Positions 34,897 to 43,785 of a DNA stretch of 64,000 bases are shown here, piece after piece. Origin of the DNA: CAKSFT01 sp045544615 (lineage in GTDB: Bacteria > Bacillota > Clostridia > UBA1381); contig JAZPZI010000013.1 in the NCBI GenBank assembly GCA_045544615.1, forward strand, positions 112,051 through 176,050. The letters run 5' to 3'. Under the pieces are notes generated by a model. That model saw only the letters and a program-made list of their open reading frames with translations, had not been told where the DNA came from and ran no database searches. Within the stretch, counting starts at the first letter, position 1. Every line of letters starts with the position of its first letter. A program made the position numbers and the translations under genes.

Positions 34897-36696
34897 CTAC
34901 TCAATTAGTTTTAAAACATCCTCTGCCGACATATCCTCGGTTACGGTAAATCTGCCGAGATTATGTCCCGATGACGGCATTCCTTTTATGAGGGTATCAA
35001 CCTTTGGCATTGTTGAAAAGGTAAGCTTTACCCCTTCCTCGCAAAGTATCGCCTGCGAAAGAAGGTCTGATAAACCGTGCGGATACGCAAGTGCCTTAAT
35101 TTCCTTTCCGACACGCTCTTCCCATAGTGCCAGATCTGTTTTTATACGCTCAACATAAGCCGCATCGCTTTCAAAACGTTTCTTCAAAACATTCTCATAT
35201 GCCGTACCCTTTTCATAGTCGGCATTCTGATGCAAATCGAAGGTGTGTGACTGAATCTCAATCACGGCACTTTCTTCCATTTTTGCAGTTTCACTATCCC
35301 CGAAATGCGGGAAAATCTTAATATCAGTGTCTTTGTAGGTATCGAGCCCATAGGTTGCGCCAACTGCAAAAACAACACCCGACATTCCGTATTTTTCTAA
35401 AATCGGGTATGCATAATTATAATTGCTCATATATCCGTCATCAAATGTGATTAAAACAGGTTTTTCGGGGAGCTCTTCACCCTTTTTTATATAGCCGATA
35501 ATCTCATCCAACGTAACGGCAGTATATCCTGCAGCTTTAAGTGCGCTGATATGTTCTTCAAGTTTTTCAGGCGACACTATCATATCATTTGCTACATCTT
35601 CATCAATATGATGATACAAAAGTATCGGCAAACGTTTGGTGTAAGCCGAATCGGAAAATTCCTTTCCATAGAGACTCTCTACATATTCAGCCACATTATC
35701 CTTTGTAACAAGATAGCCGAAATCTTCAGGGATATAAACTTCATCATCGCCGAAAATCTTAGCCAAAGACATAGTTCCGACGCTGTTTCTGAAATGTGTT
35801 TCATCATAGAAATATCTCGGCTCTAAACTTACAGAGCTTACCGAAAAATCCCAGAACTCGACATTTTCTGCAATCGCCGAATAGAACTCCAAAACATCGG
35901 CTTTCGGAATACAGTTAAAGTATTCATAATATACAGGTGCATTTACAACAATGAGGTTTATGTCATTATCGTCGCAAAAATCCTTTATTCTTTTTATGCT
36001 CTCGGCATTTTCCGAAATCTTCGGGAGTGGGTACTCGCCCTTTGGGTAGTTTGCAAAAACAGGATAGTCCTGATAGTAGCTTTCCATATCGGTTACCTGC
36101 TGAGCATCTCTTTTTCGCTTGTCATATGCGCCTGTTTCTTCATCAAAAACATCAAACTTTTCGGCAAGATATCTGTCAGAGAATCTGTCCATAATTTTTG
36201 CCACCGAATACTGGGTCGCAGAAAAGGCGTATTTTAAATAAAATTCACCCTTATCCTCCCCTGTAACATCAGGGTGCATTGAGCCTGTAAGCTTATCGGG
36301 CTCGAAATTATAATCAAATCCGTTTGCAACATAGAGATTCAGAACAATATTTTTCACCTCATAATTATCGGCAAGATAATATACCGTCTTCTCCACATCC
36401 CACATATCGGCACCGTACATTATCATATTATAAAAGCTTGCATTCATGTAGCGGTTTAAATCCTCAACAGGATACGAGCTGGTCGACGAACAACCGATGA
36501 TATACGAGTCATATTTCTGATGGTTTTCCTTTAAATACTCAATCTTTGCAATTCTCGGGTTATTCGTTTCATTATATGAATACCATTCATCGCCAAATAC
36601 GCCGAACGGGTCAGCCAAAACATTCAAAAGAACAACAGCTGCAACGGTAAAAAAAGCCGCCAAAACCGCAACTGCACACCATTTTTTTGAATTCAT
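34897..36696 (-). CDS. Fusion of DltD/AlgJ-like SGNH domain with CE4 polysaccharide deacetylase
   Basis: 599 residues from the ATG at 36696 (AAGGAGGG upstream; an in-frame TTG at 36702 abuts the site). One N-terminal helix (about 6-28) anchors an outside protein. Residues about 60-330 look SGNH-like: YIIGCSSTSSYP holds the candidate nucleophile (Ser70/71) and DETHF the Asp298/His301 pair. Residues about 355-599 are a CE4 deacetylase: LPILLYHHID, ITFDDGY (Asp419, Asp420), IQSHTFDLH (His484, His489) and LAYPHG. DltD-type proteins act with MBOAT enzymes in extracellular acyl or D-alanyl transfer; CE4 enzymes remove N- or O-acetyl groups. Last gene of the operon, 12 bp after the MBOAT. Confidence 0.8.
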   Translation of the reverse strand: MNSKKWCAVAVLAAFFTVAAVVLLNVLADPFGVFGDEWYSYNETNNPRIAKIEYLKENHQKYDSYIIGCSSTSSYPVEDLNRYMNASFYNMIMYGADMWDVEKTVYYLADNYEVKNIVLNLYVANGFDYNFEPDKLTGSMHPDVTGEDKGEFYLKYAFSATQYSVAKIMDRFSDRYLAEKFDVFDEETGAYDKRKRDAQQVTDMESYYQDYPVFANYPKGEYPLPKISENAESIKRIKDFCDDNDINLIVVNAPVYYEYFNCIPKADVLEFYSAIAENVEFWDFSVSSVSLEPRYFYDETHFRNSVGTMSLAKIFGDDEVYIPEDFGYLVTKDNVAEYVESLYGKEFSDSAYTKRLPILLYHHIDEDVANDMIVSPEKLEEHISALKAAGYTAVTLDEIIGYIKKGEELPEKPVLITFDDGYMSNYNYAYPILEKYGMSGVVFAVGATYGLDTYKDTDIKIFPHFGDSETAKMEESAVIEIQSHTFDLHQNADYEKGTAYENVLKKRFESDAAYVERIKTDLALWEERVGKEIKALAYPHGLSDLLSQAILCEEGVKLTFSTMPKVDTLIKGMPSSGHNLGRFTVTEDMSAEDVLKLIE

Positions 36697-36708
36697 TACC
36701 AACCCTCC

Positions 36709-38250
36709 TTAAAACTGCTTATATATAAACTCGGACGCAATATAGTCGCCCCTGAAAATTCCGAATGCAACAAAAATAAATAACGCCAAAAAGATAAATA
36801 TAAAGGTCGGCAAAACTCCCTTTTCTTCAATCTTTTCGCTCAAGCGTACTCCTCTTTCTTCCGAGAACTCTATTACAAATATCGAGACTGCACCCAAAAG
36901 CACAACAAGATAATCAAACTTTGTAAGACCGAGTGCAAAAAGTGTACCATCTAAAGCCGGTGTAACCGAAAAATCGGTCACGGTTTTAGCAAGCATCTCA
37001 AACGCCTCACCAACACCTGCCGCTCTTGTGATGTATCTTCCAATGACAACAATCAATACTGTTCTCAAGACACAAAACATCCCGTACCAGTTCGATTCAT
37101 CCTTGATTTTCAAATTGTTCCTGGTCTTTATAAACCAGGGCTCCAAAAGTAGCGATGCCGTAATAATCACGCCATTATAGCATCCGAAAAGAATGTATTT
37201 CCACTCAGCACCGTGCCAGATTCCTATTACAAAATACACAATGAATGTCGCAAGAGACGTCGGCAGAATTTTGCCAGCCTTTCCCTTTATATGTGTTCTT
37301 GTAAACTTACCAAGCTTAATAAACGGCTTTGATAGCGTAATCGGGTAGAAAAGATAGTCTTTTAACCACGCACCGAGTGTTATGTGCCATCTTCTCCAGA
37401 ACTCCTGCAAGTTCTTTGCAAAGAGCGGTCTTTTGAAGTTATGTGCCATATCTATGCCAAACAGCTTTGCAACACCCCGTGCAATATCTATACCGCCCGA
37501 GAAATCGCAGTAGAGCTGAATACAGTAAAAGAGCACGCCAAAAAGTATCACAGAACCTCTGTATGATGTATAGTTATCAATAACCGCACAAGCCACAACC
37601 GATGCACGGTCTGCAATAACCATCTTCTTTATAAGACCCCATAAAACGAGTTTCAGACCTTCTTTTATATTATCAAACGAAAAGTCGTTTGCACGGAAAA
37701 GCTGTGGTGATAATTCATCAAATCTGCCAATCGGACCTTGTGTGACCTGTGGGAAAAATGATGTGAAAAGTGCAAGCCTGAAGATATTTTTTTCAGGTTC
37801 ATACTTCCCTCTTACAAGGTCGATTATGTATCCCATCGACTGGAATATATAGAATGAAATTCCAAGCGGAAGCAGGATATTAAACCTCAAAACCGAGCCC
37901 GGTATATGCAAAAAATCGAGTGTGAAATTCCAGTATTTTACATAATACAAAAGCCCAAAGTTAATCACCATACAGCACGCACCGTAGAGTCTTTTTCTGT
38001 TTTTGGCTTTAGCCTTGTCCTCTTTGGAAGCATCCCTGTCAGGCGTCTTCACACTTCCGATAAGGCGTGATGAAATATATGTCGTTATGGTCGTAAACAA
38101 AAGATATGCACCCATTCCGACACCGCCTGCAAGATAGAAAATGTAACTCAGAGCAAGCAGTACAATCCACCGTGTAGCCTTTGGCATGAGGTAATATACC
38201 GCCACGCCAATCAGGCAGAACAGGGCAAACTCAACCGAAGTAAATGCCAT
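36709..38250 (-). CDS. MBOAT family O-acyltransferase (AlgI/DltB-like)
   Basis: 513 residues, about a dozen helices. Family signatures include LGISFYIFQSMGYIIDLVRG, FFPQVTQGPIGRFDEL, EFWRRWHITLGAWLKDYLF (His289) and the catalytic histidine in VIGIWHGAEWKY (His346). The length is that of AlgI/PatA types rather than the shorter DltB (about 400). It should receive an acyl or aminoacyl group from the carrier protein inside and pass it through the membrane. The ATG follows the carrier stop codon directly, with GGAGG inside the carrier gene end. Confidence 0.92.
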   Translation of the reverse strand: MAFTSVEFALFCLIGVAVYYLMPKATRWIVLLALSYIFYLAGGVGMGAYLLFTTITTYISSRLIGSVKTPDRDASKEDKAKAKNRKRLYGACCMVINFGLLYYVKYWNFTLDFLHIPGSVLRFNILLPLGISFYIFQSMGYIIDLVRGKYEPEKNIFRLALFTSFFPQVTQGPIGRFDELSPQLFRANDFSFDNIKEGLKLVLWGLIKKMVIADRASVVACAVIDNYTSYRGSVILFGVLFYCIQLYCDFSGGIDIARGVAKLFGIDMAHNFKRPLFAKNLQEFWRRWHITLGAWLKDYLFYPITLSKPFIKLGKFTRTHIKGKAGKILPTSLATFIVYFVIGIWHGAEWKYILFGCYNGVIITASLLLEPWFIKTRNNLKIKDESNWYGMFCVLRTVLIVVIGRYITRAAGVGEAFEMLAKTVTDFSVTPALDGTLFALGLTKFDYLVVLLGAVSIFVIEFSEERGVRLSEKIEEKGVLPTFIFIFLALFIFVAFGIFRGDYIASEFIYKQF

Positions 38251-38475
38251 TTACTTATCCTCCAGCATTGCTACTATGCTATCTATTGAATTGAAGTTCT
38301 CGGGGATTATGTCCTCAACGCTCAACTCAACATCAAATGCGTCAATCAACTCGCTCACAATCGCAACTATATCAAAAGAATCGAGTATTCCGTCATCAAT
38401 CAATGCCTGTGAATCAAGGTCTGCACCCGGGCAAACCTCCTCAATTATCTCAAGAACTCTTTCTCTTTCTATCAT
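38251..38475 (-). CDS. Acyl/D-alanyl carrier protein-like (DltC-like)
   Basis: 74 residues from the ATG at 38475; this start overlaps the GNAT stop by 4 bp (ATGA). An ATG at 38484 also exists but touches the ribosome binding site. DDGILDSFDIVAIVSELID contains the phosphopantetheine attachment Ser33 in the D-S-F form typical of DltC. The protein is acidic and helical as expected. Confidence 0.9.
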   Translation of the reverse strand: MIERERVLEIIEEVCPGADLDSQALIDDGILDSFDIVAIVSELIDAFDVELSVEDIIPENFNSIDSIVAMLEDK

Positions 38476-39227
38476 TTTAACCATCCTTTCATATAAACTG
38501 CCGATTTATTTTTATCCTCTGAAAATCCGAAGGATTTATAGAGATTTATTGCCGGTATGTTGTCTTTTCCCGTCCATACCGATATATTTTTCCCATTTTG
38601 AGATGCTAAAAATCCGCCAACGAGTGTTTTTGAAAGTCCCATTCCACGAAATTTCGCATCAACTGCCAAATGCTTGATTTTAGCCGAAGTTTTACCGGCC
38701 TCAAACCTGAGAACTCCCGAAATCTTGCCGTCTGTTTTTGTTATCATTATCAGCCCATCACGGCACTCATCCGATATTTTCGAAAGATTCGGCAAATCTC
38801 CGCACTTCTCATCAAAGCTTGATTTTAAAATTTCCAAAACTCTTTTAGCATCATCTTCACTTGCCTTTTGGGTTTCTTCAAAGTCGGTTTCCTGTGCTTC
38901 TCTTTTTAAGCTGATTCTGTCTGACAGCTTCACAAACCCGAGTTTTTCACCGAACTCTATGAGTTTTTCGGGCAATTCTGCTATAAGCTTGTCCTCACTT
39001 TTTGGAAGTTCTGCCTCTCTGTTTAGTATATAAAAATACAGGTGGTAAAAACCGTCACGCTTAACATAAATCCAGAGATTCCGGTCGCACTCTTCAAAGT
39101 AGAGTCTTCCCTCTTTAATCTCTGCTTTATAGTCGTCGGGCGTGAGATAATTATTTGTGATAACACCACGCTTATAATACTTTAAAACAAGCGGTGAGAT
39201 TTCACTAAATTCAGTTATTTTCTTCAT
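38472..39227 (-). CDS. GNAT family N-acetyltransferase
   Basis: 251 residues. The C-terminal half (about 120-251) is the GNAT fold: KHLAVDAKFRGMGLSKTLV is the acetyl-CoA loop and NIPAINLYKSFGF the closing motif. The N-terminal half (VLKYYKRGVITNNYLTPDDY ...) is not recognised and may be a second, degenerate GNAT-like half. It overlaps the adenylation gene by 17 bp and the carrier gene by 4 bp, so it is an integral member of this operon, which standard dlt operons lack. Confidence 0.83.
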   Translation of the reverse strand: MKKITEFSEISPLVLKYYKRGVITNNYLTPDDYKAEIKEGRLYFEECDRNLWIYVKRDGFYHLYFYILNREAELPKSEDKLIAELPEKLIEFGEKLGFVKLSDRISLKREAQETDFEETQKASEDDAKRVLEILKSSFDEKCGDLPNLSKISDECRDGLIMITKTDGKISGVLRFEAGKTSAKIKHLAVDAKFRGMGLSKTLVGGFLASQNGKNISVWTGKDNIPAINLYKSFGFSEDKNKSAVYMKGWLK

Positions 39228-40731
39228 TGAAATACTCCTCCTTCAAGCTCACACGATCGATTTTTCCGTTTGGCGTTGAAGGCATTTTTTCGACATTTCG
39301 GTAGATATTCGGTATCATATACTTTGGCAAAATCCCCGAGAGCAGCTTGGCAATCTCCTTGCCGTCAGGCTTTCCCTCATAACAGCATACAATTCTGTCT
39401 CTTGCCGAATCGTAAAAACAGATTGCCGATACGATTTCCTCAAGGCTATTTAGTCCGCGCTCAATCTCGCCAAGCTCAATTCTATAACCCATATGCTTGA
39501 TTTGCCCGTCTTTTCGTGCCTGGAAAACAATATCCCCGTCAGCGTTTTTGATTCCTATATCGCCCGTTTTGTAGATGTAGTCGTTATATAAAACGTTCGG
39601 GTTTTTAACAAAAACCGCATCGGTTTTTTCAGGCTCGTTATAATAACCGTGTGCAAGACCTACCCCACGCACACAAATCTCGCCCGGCTCGCCGTCGGGT
39701 ACAGGCTTTAAGTTATCATCCAAAAGCATAACTTCCTTGTTCTCGCACGCCCTTCCTATCGGGATTGCCTCGTGGTCTGCAAATTCGCCTGTAACCTCAT
39801 AATATGTGCAGTCAACTGTAACCTCGGTCGGGCCATAGAGGTTTACAAACTTCACATCAGGCAGGGCTCTTCGCCAGTTATTCAGATGCTTTGCAAGCAT
39901 AGCCTCTCCGCCTATTGCCACTTTATTCAAAAATTCAGGTTTTTTCTTCTCTAAAATCCCCGAGCTCGATACAAGATTAAAGCCCGATGTTGCCCAGGTA
40001 AGTGCTGTGACCTTCTTTTCGTTCAGAAAATCGATTAAAAGTGTCGGGAACATAAAGAGTTTTTTAGGCACGATATGGTCGGTTGCCGAAAGCTTTAAGG
40101 TCAGGTATAAATCCTTTACCGAACAGTCAAAGTAAAAGGGTGCCTGATTTGCAAAAACATCATCACAAGAGTATCCGATTGCCTCTGCCATCCAGTCGGT
40201 AAAATCAATTACCGAGCGGTGCGAGATTACTATTCCTTTCGGCACGCCTGTTGAACCTGATGTGAAAATCACATAGACAGGGTCAATATCGAGAACTCCC
40301 GCTCTTCTTTTTTTCAAAAGCTCTGAATCTATTTCCTCGTCATCCAGGCTATAGCAGAGTGTTTTGTATTTTTCATCAACCTTTTCGACTGCTTTCTCAT
40401 CAATGTCGGTATAGAGTATCAGCTCCGGTTTTAGCTTATCGAGCATTGTATCAAGCCTTGCCTTTGGCATATCCGAGTCAATCGGGACATAAAAATTTCC
40501 GCTATAGAGCACTCCGAAAAATGCAATTATACACTTGATGTTTCTGCCCGTTATAACGCCGATTGGCTTGGTTTTAGCATCGGTTATACTTGCTATTTTT
40601 GTACCTATTGCCTGTGCTTTTTTATATAATTCACCAAATGTAATTTGGGAATTTTCATCGGTATATGCAATTTTTTGAGGGTAATTCTTTGCCGAGTTTT
40701 CAAGGTATTCCAAAACATTTTTCTGTACCAT
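39211..40731 (-). CDS. Amino acid adenylating enzyme, DltA-like
   Basis: 506 residues, the DltA size. ANL-superfamily motifs in order: VYVIFTSGSTGVPKGIVISH (P-loop), NLYGPTEVTVDCTYYEVT (A5), YKTGDIG (A7), KHMGYRIELGEIE (A8) and STPNGKIDR with the catalytic Lys (A10). There is no fused carrier domain; the carrier is the gene two positions downstream. Which amino acid (D-Ala or another) is activated cannot be told by eye. The ATG at 40731 has GGAGG 7 nt upstream. Confidence 0.9.
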   Translation of the reverse strand: MVQKNVLEYLENSAKNYPQKIAYTDENSQITFGELYKKAQAIGTKIASITDAKTKPIGVITGRNIKCIIAFFGVLYSGNFYVPIDSDMPKARLDTMLDKLKPELILYTDIDEKAVEKVDEKYKTLCYSLDDEEIDSELLKKRRAGVLDIDPVYVIFTSGSTGVPKGIVISHRSVIDFTDWMAEAIGYSCDDVFANQAPFYFDCSVKDLYLTLKLSATDHIVPKKLFMFPTLLIDFLNEKKVTALTWATSGFNLVSSSGILEKKKPEFLNKVAIGGEAMLAKHLNNWRRALPDVKFVNLYGPTEVTVDCTYYEVTGEFADHEAIPIGRACENKEVMLLDDNLKPVPDGEPGEICVRGVGLAHGYYNEPEKTDAVFVKNPNVLYNDYIYKTGDIGIKNADGDIVFQARKDGQIKHMGYRIELGEIERGLNSLEEIVSAICFYDSARDRIVCCYEGKPDGKEIAKLLSGILPKYMIPNIYRNVEKMPSTPNGKIDRVSLKEEYFNEENN

Positions 40732-40770
40732 CAAAAAGCCTCCTCATCCAATATGTTGACATACACAGTT

Positions 40771-40799
40771 ATTTTATCACACAAACAAAAACTTGTAAA
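40771..40799 (-). promoter_or_regulatory. Promoter of the Dlt-like operon
   Basis: Reverse strand TTTACA, 17-bp spacer, TAAAAT, 40 bp before the adenylation gene. Confidence 0.68.
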
Positions 40800-40815
40800 G
40801 TGCAATATAATAAAA

Positions 40816-40833
40816 AAAGGACCGAAGTCCTTT
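40816..40833 (-). terminator. Terminator of the ZIP/PQ-loop/DUF4886 operon
   Basis: AAAGGAC-CGAA-GTCCTTT hairpin at the stop codon, T run on the reverse strand. Confidence 0.8.
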
Positions 40834-41558
40834 TATTTATTTACTATTTCCGAAACGCATCTTTTTACAATCGAAATTTCTGCATCGGTTACCGGCTCGT
40901 CAAAATCCGAAAAGCTCACGTCCGAAACATCTTTTCCGCAAAGAACGGCATACCACAAAAGTCCGAGTGCATACCTTCCGACGCCGAGACTTGCATGAAA
41001 AGTATCTCTGTGAATCTTTTCTATTCCAGCAGAAATCAGTTTCTGGAAAAGCTCACCCGACGGGATTATAAAGTCTGCTTTAATGTCATCCGCTGCTGAC
41101 TTATATGCTTTTTCAAGGTCCTGATACATCTCAAGCTGAGTTTTATAGCCCATTTTAGCGGTAAGTCTTTCGCTTCCCTCTTCATATGCCCAGGTCTCGT
41201 GAAGTGCAATTTTTGCTTTCGGTGCACATTTTTTTATATAATTTACAAGCTCTGTAAGATACGGCTGATATTTTTCATAATCAACCGATTCGTGGCTTGC
41301 CTGCTGAACGGTTACAATATCCCATTCACGGTTTAAGAGTGCTTCATCAAGCGAAACTTTAAAGCCGGTACTTTCTCCGTTCATCACGAGAGTGTATTCC
41401 GGTTTTTTACTCAATATATTCCGGTAATGAGTTGAAAGTGTACAGCCTCCGATAAACAGGTTGAAGGTTTTCAGCTCAACTCCTGCACTTTTGGCAATCC
41501 TATTAAGATATCGGTGTGCATCATTTGAAAAGCTGTTTCCGATAGATAAAATGTTCAT
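40833..41558 (-). CDS. DUF4886 (SGNH-like) protein
   Basis: About 241 residues. The N-terminus MNILSIGNSFSNDAHRYL is the DUF4886 signature, an SGNH-like block with candidate catalytic Ser in GNSFS; IVTVQQASHESV and HASLGVGRYALGLLWYAVL follow. No signal peptide is seen, so it may act in the cytoplasm. Two ATGs in frame (41564 and 41558) follow an AAGGTGA; the second has better spacing. Possible esterase or deacylase; substrate unknown. Confidence 0.78.
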   Translation of the reverse strand: MNILSIGNSFSNDAHRYLNRIAKSAGVELKTFNLFIGGCTLSTHYRNILSKKPEYTLVMNGESTGFKVSLDEALLNREWDIVTVQQASHESVDYEKYQPYLTELVNYIKKCAPKAKIALHETWAYEEGSERLTAKMGYKTQLEMYQDLEKAYKSAADDIKADFIIPSGELFQKLISAGIEKIHRDTFHASLGVGRYALGLLWYAVLCGKDVSDVSFSDFDEPVTDAEISIVKRCVSEIVNK

Positions 41559-41571
41559 TTTCATTCACCTT

Positions 41572-41868
41572 TTAAGCATTCTTTTTATCGAGCATCTTGT
41601 TTCTGAAATAAAGAACAATATCTGCACCCACCATGATAAAGTTCAGAACATAGAAAAACAGCACATACCTCTTTTCAGAAAATGCTGCCATATATGCAGG
41701 GTTTGTAAACTTTGATGCAATTCCTGCTATGTAACCAAAGAAAATCAAGAGCAAAAATGACAAGCTCTTTCCCTTGGTTGTGCGAGCCTTATATGACTTT
41801 ATAACATTTAATGGCCATGAAAAACCAAAGCTTACAATCATAGTAATTTCCAAAATTTCCGGTAACAT
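41572..41868 (-). CDS. Small PQ-loop (SemiSWEET-like) membrane protein
   Basis: 98 residues, three helices. IVSFGFSWPLNVIKSYKART with TTKGKSLSFLLLIFFGYIAG is the PQ-loop repeat pattern (here W-P-L-N in place of P-Q), and a triple-helix bundle of this size is the SemiSWEET layout, which dimerises to move small solutes. Lies 11 bp after the ZIP gene. Confidence 0.75.
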   Translation of the reverse strand: MLPEILEITMIVSFGFSWPLNVIKSYKARTTKGKSLSFLLLIFFGYIAGIASKFTNPAYMAAFSEKRYVLFFYVLNFIMVGADIVLYFRNKMLDKKNA

Positions 41869-41879
41869 AAATTTCCTCC

Positions 41880-42632
41880 TTAACCTAATAAAACATCACT
41901 TATTAACATAACACAAAATCCAACCAGCAGTGCATAGGTAGCTCCCCTCTCGCTTCCATGTGCATGAGTTTCGGGTATCATCTCATCGCTTATTACATAA
42001 AGCATTGTACCACCCGCAAATGCAAGTGCAAACGGCAGAATGACCGACGCCACACTTACTGCAAAATAACCGACTAATGTTCCGATAACTTCAATCAACC
42101 CTGTAAACATTGCAAAAAGAAATGTTTTTCCCGGTTTTACTCCACTGGCAAGCATCGGGCCGATGATTACCATACCTTCAGGAATGTTCTGCAGGGCAAT
42201 ACCTCCTGCAATCATCAATGCCTGAGATGTATTCTCCGAGCCGAAGCCAACGCCTGCAGCAATTCCCTCGGGAAGGTTATGGATTGCGATTGCAGTTATA
42301 AAGAGAAGTACCTTGTTGAGGTCGGCATTGTTGTGTTTTTCGTTATCAACACCTGCTAATCTGTGAAGATGCGGAACAAGCTTGTCTATTAAATTAAGAC
42401 ACAATGCTCCTGCAAAAATCCCGACAACCGTGATGATTATACCAAACCTGCCGCCATACTCAACCGACGGAACAATAAGTCCCAAGACCGCCGCCGAAAG
42501 CATTATTCCTGCCGCAAAGGAAAGAACAATGTCGGAGAATTTATGCGAAATGTTTTTAAACAAAAACCCGATTATAGCTCCAAAAACTGTAGCTCCACCA
42601 ACACCGAGTGCAGTCAACAAAACAAATTCCAT
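41880..42632 (-). CDS. ZIP family metal transporter
   Basis: 250 residues, eight hydrophobic segments. The metal-path motifs in helices 4 and 5 are clear: AIAIHNLPEGIAAGVGFG and IALQNIPEGMVIIGP. Members such as ZupT import Zn2+ or other divalent ions; some Gram-positive forms are annotated GufA-like. It is first gene of a three-gene operon. Confidence 0.92.
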   Translation of the reverse strand: MEFVLLTALGVGGATVFGAIIGFLFKNISHKFSDIVLSFAAGIMLSAAVLGLIVPSVEYGGRFGIIITVVGIFAGALCLNLIDKLVPHLHRLAGVDNEKHNNADLNKVLLFITAIAIHNLPEGIAAGVGFGSENTSQALMIAGGIALQNIPEGMVIIGPMLASGVKPGKTFLFAMFTGLIEVIGTLVGYFAVSVASVILPFALAFAGGTMLYVISDEMIPETHAHGSERGATYALLVGFCVMLISDVLLG

Positions 42633-42665
42633 GCAAATTCCCTCTCATAATGTATTATTTACATA

Positions 42666-42694
42666 ATTATAACACCAGTTTATACTTTTGTAAA
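42666..42694 (-). promoter_or_regulatory. Promoter of the ZIP operon
   Basis: Reverse strand TTTACA, 17-bp spacer, TATAAT. Confidence 0.72.
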
Positions 42695-42722
42695 GTCTTA
42701 AAACACTATTTTTTCAACCAAA

Positions 42723-42745
42723 AAAACGGCTAAAAGCCGTCTTTT
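42723..42745 (-). terminator. Terminator of the GntR-controlled cluster
   Basis: ACGGC-TTTTA-GCCGT with A/T tracts, seven T on the reverse strand, directly after the dehydrogenase gene. Confidence 0.8.
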
Positions 42746-43770
42746 TAGTTTATTATTACAGATTTAATCAAATCTCTGTCCTTGTTCTCATAAAGCTCGA
42801 TTGCCTTTGGCATTTCCTCAAGCGAGAAGGTGTGCGTTACCATATCGTGGAGGTTGATTCTTCCGCTCTCAACCAATGCCACAAGGGTATCCCAACCTGC
42901 GCAATATTCCAATATACCGTGAAGTCTTAACTGCTTCATCATCATGGTCATAAACGGGAACGGGATTTCTGCCTTAGCATCCGGGATGCCGTAGTATAGA
43001 ACATCACCGCCAACCTTGCAGGCATCAAAGCACAAAAGAATACTTGATACGCTTCCTGCTGCATCCATTACATAATCACAGCCCTTACCGTCGGTGAGCT
43101 CCATTACACGCTCCAGAACATTCTCGTTCTTTGCATCAATTACTTCGTCTGCACCAAAATGCTTTGCAAATTCAAGTCTTTTTTCGCCTCTTACAGATGC
43201 AATTATCTTTTTTGCACCGCTTAGTTTCGCTGCCTGGATAAAGGCAATACCTGCAGGGCCTCCGCCCTGTACCAAGACGGTACTACCCGGCTTTACACCG
43301 ATTCTTAAAACCGCACCGAACGGACAGGCAACACTTTCCATAATTGCCGCATCACGAAATGGGATGCTCTCGGGAAGTCTTACAAGACACTGTGCCGGAA
43401 CACGGACAAACTCTGCATATCCGCCGTCATACGGTGTATATCCGATTTCCTGTCTCTCTGCACAAAGTTCCTTTCTTCCGCTCTTACAGGCTGTGCATCT
43501 GCCACAAGAGATAATAGTATCAATTACAACTCTGTCGCCAACCTTCCAGCCCGAAACGCCCTGGCCGATTTCCTCGATTTCGCCGGCTATTTCGTGACCG
43601 AGAGTGTGCGGAGGTGTAGCAAGCTCGACCTTACCCGAAATCATATGTATATCGGTCGCACAAACGCCTACAGCCTTGACTTTTACAACCACATGACCCT
43701 CATCAGCTGTTGGCTTTGGTTTTTCCATAATGCTGACATGGCCGATTCTATCCCAAACTGCCGCTTTCAT
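42745..43770 (-). CDS. Zinc-dependent medium-chain alcohol/polyol dehydrogenase
   Basis: 341 residues of the MDR family. Catalytic zinc ligands appear in GVCATDIHM and TLGHEIAGEIEE; the structural zinc cysteines are in SCGRCTACKSGRKELC; the NAD-binding loop is VLVQGGGPAGIAFIQAAKL. Sorbitol, threonine and galactitol dehydrogenases share this layout, and the neighbours suggest a sugar-acid-derived alcohol or aldehyde. Last gene of the cluster, 15 bp after the aldolase gene. Confidence 0.9.
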   Translation of the reverse strand: MKAAVWDRIGHVSIMEKPKPTADEGHVVVKVKAVGVCATDIHMISGKVELATPPHTLGHEIAGEIEEIGQGVSGWKVGDRVVIDTIISCGRCTACKSGRKELCAERQEIGYTPYDGGYAEFVRVPAQCLVRLPESIPFRDAAIMESVACPFGAVLRIGVKPGSTVLVQGGGPAGIAFIQAAKLSGAKKIIASVRGEKRLEFAKHFGADEVIDAKNENVLERVMELTDGKGCDYVMDAAGSVSSILLCFDACKVGGDVLYYGIPDAKAEIPFPFMTMMMKQLRLHGILEYCAGWDTLVALVESGRINLHDMVTHTFSLEEMPKAIELYENKDRDLIKSVIIN

Positions 43771-43785
43771 AGCTATTTCCTCCCA

